Assembly (NCBI RefSeq): GCF_030814695.1
Contig: NZ_JAUSVL010000001.1
Location: forward strand, 992,001 to 1,056,000
DNA from: Oligosphaera ethanolica
GTDB lineage: Bacteria; Verrucomicrobiota; Lentisphaeria; Oligosphaerales; Oligosphaeraceae
Direction of reading: 5' to 3'
Length of the DNA stretch: 64,000 nt
Shown: piece by piece, positions 23,652-32,500 of the stretch
Numbering within the stretch: the first letter of the stretch is position 1
Layout: the number at the start of each line of letters is the position of its first letter
Translations under genes and position numbers: made by a program
Notes under the pieces: generated by a model
What the model was told of the DNA's origin: nothing
Seen by the model: the letters and a program-made list of their open reading frames with translations, nothing else
The model's database searches: none

Positions 23652-26486
23652 ATGCCGCACCGCAGCAACCCCTTCGCTGATCTCCCGCCACAGCCGCCCG
23701 AGTCAACATGGTCCTTCGTTGCCGACCTGCAGACGCCCCTCCACCGGCCGTTCCACTGGCCCACACGCGCCGCCAAGCGCACCGAGGTCGACCTCGGCCA
23801 CGGCGTCGCCATCAACAGCGCCTTCCCTGACCCTGACGGCGCCCTCGAGACCGCCTTTGCTGACTTCCGCCTCTTCCTCGCCTGCGCCAACACCCCCGTC
23901 GTCGCCGCAGACGTCCCCGGCGCCTTCGTCATCAGCGTCGCCCTAAGCCGCCGCTGCCGGAAACCGGAATACCACCGCCTGCGCATCAGCGCCCGCCAGT
24001 GCAGCATCTGCGCCGCCGACAGCGACGGCGTCCGCCGCGCCTTCGTCTGGCTGGAAGAGCTCATGCAGAGCGCCCAGGGGCCATTCCTCCCCAAGGGCGA
24101 CCGCACGCACGTGCCCTTCATCCGCGACCGCATCTCCCGTTGTTTCTTTGGCCCCATCAACCGCGCCCCAAAACACCGCGATGAACTCAACGACGACGTC
24201 AATTACTATCCCGACGAGTACCTCAACCGCCTCGCTCACCAAGGCGTCAACGGCCTCTGGCTCAGCATCAAACTGCGCGATACGGTCCCCTCACAGCTCA
24301 TACCTGAATTCGGTAGCGGCTCGCCACAGCGCCTCGACAAACTGCGCGACACCGTCCGCCGCTGCGCCCGCTACGGCATCCGCGTCTTCGTCTTCTGCAT
24401 CGATCCAGCCGCGCAGCCGTTGAACAGCCCGGCCCTCGCCGCCCACCCCGAGCTCAAAGGCCGCGTCGCCGGCGGCCAAGCCGCCTTCTGCACCAGCAGC
24501 GCGCTCGGCCAGGCTTACCTCGAAGAAGCCACCCGCGAACTCTTCAGCGCCGTGCCCGGCCTCGGCGGCATGATCGTCATTCCCGTCGGCGAACGCTTCA
24601 CCCACTGCTATTCGCTGAGCACGGACGCACAAAGCTGCCCGCGCTGCCGCGAGCGTTCACCCGAAGCCGTCCTGGCCGACACCCTCGCCGCCATGGCCCG
24701 CGGCGTCCACGCCGTCGCCCCCAACGCGCTGGTCATCGCCTGGCCCTACGGCCAGATCATTGCCTGGGGCCGCGACCGCGGCGTTGCCGCCGCCACGCAA
24801 CTGCCGCCGGACGTCGTCCTTATGCACAATTTCGAAACCGACAGCAGCAAAATGCAACTAGGCCAAAGCCGCCCCTGCTGGGACTACTGGCTCTCGCAGG
24901 TCGGCCCCGGCATTCTCTGCGAGGACGCCAGCCGCGCCGCCGTCGCCCGCGGCAATCGCGTCTTTGCCAAACTCCAAGTCAGCTGTTCACACGAGATCGC
25001 CACCGTGCCCGGCATCCCCGTCCCTGGCCTGCTCTATCAGAAGTACCGCGCCATGCGCAAACTCGGCTTCAGTGGCGCCATGTACTGCTGGTTCATGGGC
25101 AGCTACCCCGGGCTCATGAGCCACGCCGCCGGGCTCCTCGCCAACGAGCCATTCCCAGCGAGCGAGACCGACTTCCTTCGCCAACTGGCAGCCATCACCT
25201 GGCCGCGGCACCCGCAACAGCTCGTCAAAGCCTGGCAGTACTTCCAAAAGGGCTTCGAATGCTTTCCCGCGACCCATCTTTTCCAGTACTACGGCCCCGT
25301 TAACGACGGTCCCGCCTGGCCGCTTTTCCTTGTCCCCCGCGAACTGCCCCTTGCGCCATCCTGGCAACTGCGCTACCTCCCCAGCGGCGACCATATCAAC
25401 GAATGCCTCGCCAGTAATTTCACCCTCGCCGAAGTCACCAGCCTCTGCGATAACATGGCCCGAAACTGGCGCAAAGGCTGCCTCATTCTCACACAGCTGC
25501 GCGACGACTACCAAAACGATCCCGAACGCCTGCGCGACCTCAATCTCGCCGAAGCCATCGGTATCCAACTCGACAGCGCCGCCAACATCCTCCGCTTCTA
25601 CCAGCTGCGGCAAACGCTCCGCGCCGGTGCCGCCGGCAAAAAAATGCTGCAGGCCATGCGCGACATCGTCCTAGCCGAAATCTTCCATAGTGAGCGCCTC
25701 TGCAATCTCGCCGAGCAGGACTCCCGCCTCGGCTTCCATGCCGAAGCCGAAGGTTACACTTATTTCCCGGCCAAGCTCCGCTGGCGCGCCAAGCAACTCG
25801 AACAGCTGCTCAACACCGAATTTGCCCTAGTCGCCAAGCGCCTGAGCAAAGGCCTCACGCCTTTCCCCACCCCCACCCTCAAGCGCCATCGCTGCCACCA
25901 CCTCGACCACCTCCCCCGCCACAGCTGCCAAGCCCAACTCTGCGAACGCTGGCTGGCGGCGCAACCCGCCACGACCAGCAGCGAATACGGCAGCGGTTAC
26001 GACGTCATCCCCACGCCCGCAAACAGCCCCCGCACGTCCTGGCTCGCGTCCTACGACGACGAGTCGCTCTTCCTTATCGTCAGCTGTCAGGGCGACAATG
26101 CCACCCAGCCAGACCAACGTGTCGAACTCATCTTTGAAGCCGGGCCATGCTCCACCCGCCGCGTCTTCACCTTCACCCTCAACGGCAACACCAGCAGCAA
26201 ACGCGATGATGGCTACCTCTTTCGCGAACAACTGCCCTGGACCGTCACCGTCAAACAGCAGCCCAACGAATGGCGCGCAGCCGTCACCATCCCCTGGCAA
26301 AGCATCGGTATCGACAAAGGCGGCCTACTGCCGACCAGCATCCGCTTCGCCCTCTTCCGCCACACCAGTCTCGCCAATGGCCAGAACGCCGTCAACACCT
26401 GGGCCGATGCACTCTTCACCAAGCCACGGCTGGTGTGGGGACAACTCAACCCCGCTACCGACTTCGGCATCCTTGAACTACGATAA
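23652..26486 (+). CDS. Large glycosidase-like protein with CBM9-like C-terminus
   Basis: The protein is 944 residues. I chose the ATG at 23652 (TGAGGG upstream) over a TTG further 5'. Residues about 110-150 (SDGVRRAFVWLEELM) look like the alpha/beta domain that precedes the barrel in GH20/GH67-type enzymes. A TIM-barrel-like region follows (VNGLWLSIKLRD, YGIRVFVFCIDP, GLGGMIVIPVGERFTH) and contains a short CPRCRER segment. A long helical region runs from about 530 to 720. The last ~200 residues (WLASYDDESLFLIVSCQGD, then WRAAVTIPWQSIGI, ending DFGILELR) resemble a CBM9-like domain, as in the flavoprotein at 8536-10608. No signal peptide is evident. The substrate is unknown. Confidence 0.65.
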   Translation: MPHRSNPFADLPPQPPESTWSFVADLQTPLHRPFHWPTRAAKRTEVDLGHGVAINSAFPDPDGALETAFADFRLFLACANTPVVAADVPGAFVISVALSRRCRKPEYHRLRISARQCSICAADSDGVRRAFVWLEELMQSAQGPFLPKGDRTHVPFIRDRISRCFFGPINRAPKHRDELNDDVNYYPDEYLNRLAHQGVNGLWLSIKLRDTVPSQLIPEFGSGSPQRLDKLRDTVRRCARYGIRVFVFCIDPAAQPLNSPALAAHPELKGRVAGGQAAFCTSSALGQAYLEEATRELFSAVPGLGGMIVIPVGERFTHCYSLSTDAQSCPRCRERSPEAVLADTLAAMARGVHAVAPNALVIAWPYGQIIAWGRDRGVAAATQLPPDVVLMHNFETDSSKMQLGQSRPCWDYWLSQVGPGILCEDASRAAVARGNRVFAKLQVSCSHEIATVPGIPVPGLLYQKYRAMRKLGFSGAMYCWFMGSYPGLMSHAAGLLANEPFPASETDFLRQLAAITWPRHPQQLVKAWQYFQKGFECFPATHLFQYYGPVNDGPAWPLFLVPRELPLAPSWQLRYLPSGDHINECLASNFTLAEVTSLCDNMARNWRKGCLILTQLRDDYQNDPERLRDLNLAEAIGIQLDSAANILRFYQLRQTLRAGAAGKKMLQAMRDIVLAEIFHSERLCNLAEQDSRLGFHAEAEGYTYFPAKLRWRAKQLEQLLNTEFALVAKRLSKGLTPFPTPTLKRHRCHHLDHLPRHSCQAQLCERWLAAQPATTSSEYGSGYDVIPTPANSPRTSWLASYDDESLFLIVSCQGDNATQPDQRVELIFEAGPCSTRRVFTFTLNGNTSSKRDDGYLFREQLPWTVTVKQQPNEWRAAVTIPWQSIGIDKGGLLPTSIRFALFRHTSLANGQNAVNTWADALFTKPRLVWGQLNPATDFGILELR

Positions 26487-26652
26487 CGAGACATGACCCT
26501 TGGCAGTAACCGGTCAGCCCCCCCGGTGGGGAAAACCCCGGGGACAATTTGCAGGAAACCCACGGCCCGCCGCCGCCCAGCCATTCGACCTTGATTTCCG
26601 CCGACATTTACGGCAGCGTGTTTCATAGGAGTGATTGACAACCAAAACTGTG

Positions 26653-26736
26653 GTGCCTCTACGAGGCACAGTCTATTGGCAGGCTGCGTCCCCAGGCTAA
26701 AGCCTGGGGTTAAGCATGGTTAAGCGCCTACGGCGC
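26653..26736. repeat. Cluster of three short palindromes
   Basis: In the gene-free stretch 26487-26904 there are three compact hairpins in a row: GTGCCTCTACGAGGCAC (26653-26669), CCCCAGGCTAAAGCCTGGGG (26690-26709) and GCGCCTACGGCGC (26724-26736). They precede the family B repeat that flanks the insertion sequence. Such hairpin chains look like REP-type or decayed element ends. I see no gene here. Confidence 0.6.
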
Positions 26737-26800
26737 AAAAACATAGCCATTGAATGATGGCGGTTTTCGGCCCGAATCGGACAAAGCCCCCCGTCTGACC

Positions 26801-26875
26801 GGCCAAGTTCGGCCCGGAGGGCCGGACCATGCATAACCCCTGGTGAGGCGCCCGGAGGGCGCCGCAACCAGGGGT
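26801..26875 (+). repeat. Family B palindromic repeat, left part interrupted by IS
   Basis: It begins GGCCAAGTTCGGCC and continues with a GGCCCGGAGGGCC hairpin, ACCATGCATAACCCC and the 40-bp hairpin at 26836-26875. The same order is found at 33324-33430, 36856-36972 and, inverted, at 47201-47320. The continuation of this copy (a GCGCCCGGAGGGCGCCACATTGG-type end) lies beyond the IS at 28784-28827, so the IS has split it. Confidence 0.75.
26836..26875 (+). repeat. 40-bp hairpin flanking the IS (left copy)
   Basis: This 40-base sequence is an imperfect palindrome: outer arms ACCCCTGGT/ACCAGGGGT and inner arms GGCGCCC/GGGCGCC. It is identical, base for base and in the same direction, to 28744-28783 on the other side of the IS. 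The asymmetric inner bases show that it is a direct rather than an inverted copy. Confidence 0.9.
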
Positions 26876-26904
26876 CTGGACTTTGGACAATCTTGCACGG
26901 ACTC

Positions 26905-28263
26905 CTACGCAACGTCCGGTGCTGATTTTTTTCCCTCCGCCAGCTCGCTTTGCATTAAACGCACCAGATCGCGCAGGGATGGACGGGTGACCGGGTCGTT
27001 TCGCCACCGTTCTCGCGTTGGGAATGCCTCGTTTCGCTTGTCATCGTAGAGTCGTATGCTTGCCAGAAGCAAAGCGGCATAGCAAGCCGAGATGAAAGCG
27101 GGCACTTTAGCTACTGAATCTTTGTTCCACACCTGGGCTTTGCCAATGCCAAGTATTGCTTTCTGGTCTCGAAAGCTGACTTCGATCTCCCAGCGAAGCA
27201 AGTAAGCCCTTATAGCCTGTTCGATCGTGATCTTGTTTATGGCACCGGTTACGACCAGGAAGGCAGGCTGCCGATAGAGAGTGCGCCCATTCTTGGTCAG
27301 ACGATAGGGAAAAGGCTTAATGACTATGAGATTACAGGGCTGATCGTGGGTCGCACCCGGCCACCTGACGTTTTGGACGCACTTGTAATGCACGGCAAGT
27401 TTACGTCCGTGCTTGAATACCTCCATGGTCCGCGTTTCGTAGTTGTCGCTGGCAAGAATATCCTTGGGTGAAGGCAGACGTTGGCCGTACTTGCGATTGC
27501 CTTTGCGTTGTTCGGGGCAAAGAGGCTCGACAAAGACCGTGTCCTTCCTCGCTCGCGCGACGATCACGGTGTTGTGAGGAGGATCAGTCAGGAAACAGCT
27601 GTTGGCAAAACTGCCGTCGGCGCTTTGGATAAGGACACGGTCGTAACCGCCAGGTATTGCGTCGATTGCCCCACGAAGGGAAAAAAGCTGCTGGCGACCG
27701 CGCACACTCATGTTGTGCTTTTTCTTCTCTTCCTTCAGTATCTGTTCCTCCTCCGGACTTGTCACTTTTCCAGCCTTGACCGGTGGTGCGTGTCTGAACG
27801 CCACGGGTACGGCTCGACTGGAGTTGGGATCAGAGCCGTGGCACATGATGGTCGTTTCCAGATAGCGCTGGCCAATGACCAGATTGACATGAAACGGGGG
27901 GCTGATAGGGTCCCGGGCGTAAGCAGTACCGGGGATTTTTTTGCCGGTCTTGCGCACGAGCGTATCGTCGATGGCGGAAATGATGGGGTCGTAGACTGGG
28001 CAGAGACTGACGGCCTCCTGGATAATGGGCCCGAATATGCCTTCACAGTCCCATTTACTCCGGGAGAAAAGTTTATAGAACGCGCTCCAGTGGAACACCA
28101 TATCTAGAAAGTTAATGGCGCTGGTTATGGTTTTTGGATGACTGGCGCCCAAAAGGCCGATGCCTATCGTGACAAATCGCTTTCGTGACCGAACATCCTT
28201 GATGCCCACGCTCAGAGTCGCCAAAAAAGCACGCAACCACACAAGCAGCGATTTGTTTTCCAT
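26905..28263 (-). CDS. DDE transposase (IS4/IS701-like)
   Basis: A 452-residue transposase. The likely catalytic acids are Asp99/Asp100 in SAIDDTLVRKTG, Asp216 in QSADGSFAN and a Glu at 359 or 361 in LLRWEIEVSFRDQK. That spacing, with a long insertion between the second Asp and the Glu, fits the RNase H-like DDE families around IS4 and IS701. The N-terminal ~95 residues are helical and basic, as expected for end binding. The start codon lies two bases after the stop of the HARE-HTH gene. No frameshift or internal stop is present. The exact IS family needs a database comparison. Confidence 0.88.
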   Translation of the reverse strand: MENKSLLVWLRAFLATLSVGIKDVRSRKRFVTIGIGLLGASHPKTITSAINFLDMVFHWSAFYKLFSRSKWDCEGIFGPIIQEAVSLCPVYDPIISAIDDTLVRKTGKKIPGTAYARDPISPPFHVNLVIGQRYLETTIMCHGSDPNSSRAVPVAFRHAPPVKAGKVTSPEEEQILKEEKKKHNMSVRGRQQLFSLRGAIDAIPGGYDRVLIQSADGSFANSCFLTDPPHNTVIVARARKDTVFVEPLCPEQRKGNRKYGQRLPSPKDILASDNYETRTMEVFKHGRKLAVHYKCVQNVRWPGATHDQPCNLIVIKPFPYRLTKNGRTLYRQPAFLVVTGAINKITIEQAIRAYLLRWEIEVSFRDQKAILGIGKAQVWNKDSVAKVPAFISACYAALLLASIRLYDDKRNEAFPTRERWRNDPVTRPSLRDLVRLMQSELAEGKKSAPDVA

Positions 28264-28265
28264 GG

Positions 28266-28613
28266 CTAATCGTCCTCCTCTTGGTCCAGCAGTGCAAATT
28301 CGTTGCGTCCTGTACGCCGGAACGTGTGTCCGTCGAGAACCTTCTTGGTCATCGCCGACACGATGGACTCGCGACGCAGCTTCACGCCATGGCGCTTCTG
28401 CACGCGGTCAAGGATCTCATTGATGTGAAGAGGCTCCCCCGCTTCTCGGAGTATATCGCTAACTAGTAACATGTTAGATCTTTTTCCGGCTGCCTTTCGG
28501 TTCGCTTCCAGGCGACCGTCCAAACCTTTGGCCGAGCGCAATGCCTTTAGTCCGGATTCAAGCATTGTTTCCAAGACATTACAGAGATCGTTGCTGCTGA
28601 TTTCTTTTGCCAT
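28266..28613 (-). CDS. HARE-HTH domain protein, IS accessory gene
   Basis: A 115-residue protein with an AGGAAGGG ribosome-binding site. Residues about 48-111 (LLVSDILREAGEPLHINEIL, then RESIVSAMTKKVLDGHTFRR and FALLDQEE) fit the HARE-HTH winged-helix domain found in HB1, ASXL, RNA polymerase delta and some restriction enzymes. The first 45 residues are helical. It is inside the IS and upstream of the transposase, with a two-base gap (TAGCCATG). It may regulate transposition or help bind ends or targets. A HARE domain as an IS accessory is unusual to my knowledge. The domain call is by pattern only. Confidence 0.7.
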   Translation of the reverse strand: MAKEISSNDLCNVLETMLESGLKALRSAKGLDGRLEANRKAAGKRSNMLLVSDILREAGEPLHINEILDRVQKRHGVKLRRESIVSAMTKKVLDGHTFRRTGRNEFALLDQEEDD

Positions 28614-28667
28614 ACCCGTAGCCCTTCCTTGTTGTGACCAGACACGCCAGCATTCAAGCTACGGGTA
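28613..28667 (-). promoter_or_regulatory. Leader stem sequestering the HARE-HTH start region
   Basis: In the mRNA leader TACCCGTAG (28667-28659) can pair with CTACGGGTA (28621-28613). The second arm ends on the A of the start codon and abuts the AGGAAGG ribosome-binding site. Such a fold would reduce translation of longer read-in transcripts, a known protective device of insertion sequences such as IS10 and IS50. Confidence 0.5.
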
Positions 28668-28743
28668 GCATAATACGGAGTAGGTAGAATGCAAATTAAT
28701 TTTTAGATTTATTTTTAAACAAAAAAAATTGTCCAAAGTCCAG

Positions 28744-28783
28744 ACCCCTGGTGAGGCGCCCGGAGGGCGCCGCAACCAGGGGT
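28744..28783 (+). repeat. 40-bp hairpin flanking the IS (right copy)
   Basis: This is identical to 26836-26875 and directly abuts the right terminal inverted repeat of the IS. It is followed by the rest of family B copy 1 (28784-28827). Confidence 0.9.
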
Positions 28784-28902
28784 GTGGCAACAACTTCGAA
28801 TTGCGCCCGGAGGGCGCCACATTGGCTTGACACGTCCCGTCTCACCGCGTCGGCGGTCTGTCGGCCTCCAACTGCCATGGCTGACCGATCGCATCCAATT
28901 GC

Positions 28903-29400
28903 AATCGGTCAGTGATTGATATTGGATGCCAGGCATGCCGCCGACGTCAACCCCAGGTAAGCAAGTGAGTTCCATTGCCCCTTTGGTCCCAGTCAGCTTC
29001 GCCGACTGGGACCAAAGGGGCCGGGGAACACGAATATAGTCGCCGTTGTACCCAGGGCGGCGCACGCTTTCAGCGTGCTTGCCCTGGGCTGGTATGTTTC
29101 GCGCTTTCAGCGCTTCTGCCGCTTCGCTGCAAAAAATGCCAGATCGGCCAAGTGCGGCCAGGTAATAATAATGGACGCCAGTCAGTCCCCAGCGTCCAAG
29201 CAGTCCACAACCGGTCCCCGGTGTCCAAGGCGTCATTCCCCATGGTCCAGAAAGTCCCCACGGTCCAATCCATGGAACCATGCCTCATGTGTCTGTGAGT
29301 CCTCGCCCCAGTGCGCGCAGTCGCCAAGTCGTCCCATGGTCCCAGTCGTCCTCTGAAACCGGCCATTATCAATCACTGACCGATCGCATCCAATTGCCGA
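28903..29400 (+). repeat. Family A element copy 2 with terminal inverted repeats
   Basis: The left end at 28905-28930 (ATCGGTCAGTGATTGAT then ATTGGATGCC) is repeated in inverted form at 29361-29384. Between them are the 45-bp hairpin (28977-29021), the CCCAGGGC/GCCCTGGG hairpin and GCGCTTTCAGCGC, followed by a nonamer array. A 22-bp direct repeat lies at both edges (28881-28902 and 29376-29397). The layout resembles a MITE. The whole gap 28614-29565 contains no convincing gene; ORFs there run through repeats. Confidence 0.65.
29173..29345 (+). repeat. Heterogeneous GTCC nonamer array inside family A copy 2
   Basis: Segments such as GTCCCCAGC, GTCCAAGCA, GTCCACAAC, GTCCCCGGT, GTCCAAGGC, GTCCAGAAA and GTCCCCACG keep the nine-base GTCC-plus-five pattern. 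About 100 bases match 21065-21165 with few differences. Confidence 0.7.
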
Positions 29401-29565
29401 TTTTGCACCCGCGCTAGTGGAAAAAGTGGGCAAGCCGCGCATATTTATCAGCATCGTTACAAATGCCAACTCGCCTGCCATACCAGCGATGGCACCGCTG
29501 CTGTCGTTACCGACCATTGTCGTTCATCGGCCTAGCCATTACAGCCCCCGTCCAAGGCCCTAACC

Positions 29566-32500
29566 ATGGTTCAACCTGCATCTCCAGTACTCGAGCTGGC
29601 AAACCCGCCCAAGGGGCCCGAGTACTGGAAATACCGGCCCCGCATGGCCTATGCCCTCAGCATGCTCGTCCTCGCCCTGGGACTTGTCCACGTCTGGCGG
29701 ACCATGCAGGAAGACGACCGCGTCATGCGCCACGCCCTGCTCCGCCAGGCACGCATCCTGGCCGCAGCCATCCACCCCGAAGACCTCAAAATACTGCAGG
29801 GAACAGTCGCCGACCTCGCCAAACCACAGCACCACCGCCTGAAACGGCAAATAGAAATTCTCCATCGTACCCAACCCAATCTCCGCTACATCTACCTCGT
29901 CGGCCATCGCAACAACGGCGAGATTTTCTTCTTCCTGGACAACGCCCCCGCTGACACCCCTGACTATGTCGCCCCCGGCACTGTCTACCAAGATGCCAGC
30001 CCCACATTCCGTCTTGCCGTCAGCACGGGCAAGGAAATCACCGAGGGTCCCCTGGCAGACCAATGGGGCAACTGGATTTCGGCCGTCACGCCGATTATTA
30101 ACCACAGTACCGGCCGCCCCATCGCCGCCTTGGGTATAGACGTGGACGCGTCACACTGGCAACGACAACTCCTGCACCAGGCCACCCCTCGCGCACTCGC
30201 GGTGTTCACCATCTGGCTCTTCGCCCTCGCGGCCATCGCCGTGATCCAACGCCGCTACCGGCTAAATCCACAGGAAGCCGACCAGTCGCCAACACTGATC
30301 ACCGCACTTATCGCCATCTTCGGCATCATGTTCACCGCCTACGCCTGCTGGCACACCTACGAAAAAGAAAAACAGGAGCACGCCAACTCCTTCTACCGAC
30401 TGGCAGAAGCCCAGACCGGCGTCATCGCCAGAAAATTCCACGCCATCGCCACCACCGAACTGGCCGGCATCGCACATTTCTTCACCAGCCGGCCCGATAT
30501 CAGAAAAGACGAATTCGACCGCTACATCCGTTACTTGATCGGCAAGCCCCCCGTGAGTCTTTGGGGCTGGACTGAACCCGTACCTGCTACTGAGCGCGAT
30601 GCCTTCGCCTCCCACGCCCAACAGCGCGACATCGGCACCCTCACCATCTGGGAGCCTGGCCCCAATCGCGAAATCCGCCCCGCCCAGGGACGTGACACTT
30701 TCTTCCCCGTGCTCTTCTACGCGCCGGAAAACGGCAACGAACGCATCCTGGGAGCCGACCTCAGCAGCGAAGCTAAACGGCTGCGGGCAATCACTGACGC
30801 CATCCACAGCCGTCTCCCCACGACCACTGGGCCCGTCGGCCTCGGCTTCAATGACCGTAGCAGGGGCATGATCATCTTCTCACCGGTCTTTGCGTCCGAT
30901 GACCCGGCATCCTTCCGCGGCATTGCCTTCGCCACCATCAACTTCGCCCAGTTCGTCAACCGGGAATTTCGCCGCAGCGACATGCAGCACATCTCGCTCC
31001 ACACCCTCAATGACGACGCCTTTCCCGAATTGCTCTGCGAAAGTGGCAAGGACCCGGACTGCCCCGACCACCACGCGTTTACCCGGCCCTTTTTCGCCTT
31101 CGGCCAGGTCTTCCTCCTCAACTCACACCCCAACCTCAGCTTCTTCCAGGCACATCCCTTTCGACGCGTCCGTGGCACCCTGCTGACCGGCCTGGCGTTG
31201 TCCCTCGCCCTGGCTATCATCTGCAACCTCCTCCTGAAACGCCGCGCCAAACTCATCGCCGATATGCACGCCCACACCAGCGCGCTCTCCGAAACCAAAC
31301 TCCTCTTCAATCAACTCGCCGACCAAAGCCGCACCGTCCAATGGCGCTGCACCCCCGATGGACGTTTCAGCGAAGTCAACCCCGTCGCCCAACGCGTCTT
31401 CGGCTACAGCCCCGATCAGCTCGTCGGTAAGATGAGCATCTTCGATCTCAATCCCGAAGCTGGCCGTGAAGCCTTCACCGCCTTCATGCAGTCTGTACTC
31501 CAACAACGCGAGCCTTTCATCGATATCATCAAATCCGTCCAAACCGCCGACGGCAGCGTCATCAAAGTCTCCTCCAGCGGCACCCCCATCATCAACGACG
31601 ATGGGCAACTCACCGGCATCTACGGCTGGGACCGCGATGTCACCGACCGCGAAGAACTGGCCGCAAAGCTCCTCCAGAGCCAGCGCGCCGCCGAAGCCGC
31701 CAACCAGGCCAAAAGCCGCTTCATCACCAACATGAGCCATGAAATCCGCACGCCCATCAACGGCGTCATCGGCTTCTCCGACCTCCTCCGTGGCACCCCG
31801 CTGAACAACGAGCAACGCGAATACGTCGATGTCATCGGCTCCAGCAGCTGCCAGCTGCTCGGACTCGTCAATGAACTGCTCGACTACGCCCAACTCGACG
31901 CCGGCGGCATCAAAATCGTCAACCACGACTTCAATCTGCGCATCACTGTCGAAGACCTCTGCTGCCAACTAGCCGTGAATGCCCACCAGAAAGACCTTGA
32001 GCTGCTCTGCGTCATCCCGCCGCAGCTGCCGCAACTCGTCCACGGCGACGAACTGCACCTGCAGCAGGCCATACTCTGCCTCCTCGACAACGCAATCAAA
32101 TTCACCACCCAGGGCGAAGTCGTCCTCACAGTCAGTATTGATCAAGAGGATGACAAAAATGCCATCGTCCGCTTTACCGTCAGCGACTCCGGCATCGGCA
32201 TCTCGCCGGAACACCAGAAGAACATCTTCGAAAGTTTCTACCAAGCCGACGAGTCCATCAAGCGCCGCCATGGCGGAGCCGGTCTCGGCCTGGCCATCGC
32301 CAAACACCTCATTGGACAGATGGGCGGCGCCCTCACCATCACCAGCGAAGCCGCCTGCGGGTCGGTCTTCAGTTTCGCCATCCCCCTGACCAAACAAGGC
32401 GGCGCCCGCCCAAAATTTCACCCACCACCGCCTGAACTCGTCCATGCGCAAGTACTGGTCATTGACGACAATGCCAAGGTCTGCGAATACCTCCAGAACT

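Larger units (their letters stand above)
26876..28743 (-). mobile_element. DDE-type insertion sequence with HARE-HTH accessory gene
   Basis: The element is 1,868 bp. Its ends are 16-bp perfect terminal inverted repeats, CTGGACTTTGGACAAT at 26876-26891 and its complement at 28728-28743. If the adjoining bases of the flanking hairpin are counted, the inverted match extends to 22 bp. Inside are a small HARE-HTH gene and a transposase gene, both on the minus strand and spaced for coupled translation. The interior near the right end is AT-rich, unlike its surroundings. Perfect 40-bp direct repeats of a chromosomal palindrome flank it, which is far longer than usual target duplications. Both ORFs look intact, so it may be active. 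Confidence 0.85.
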
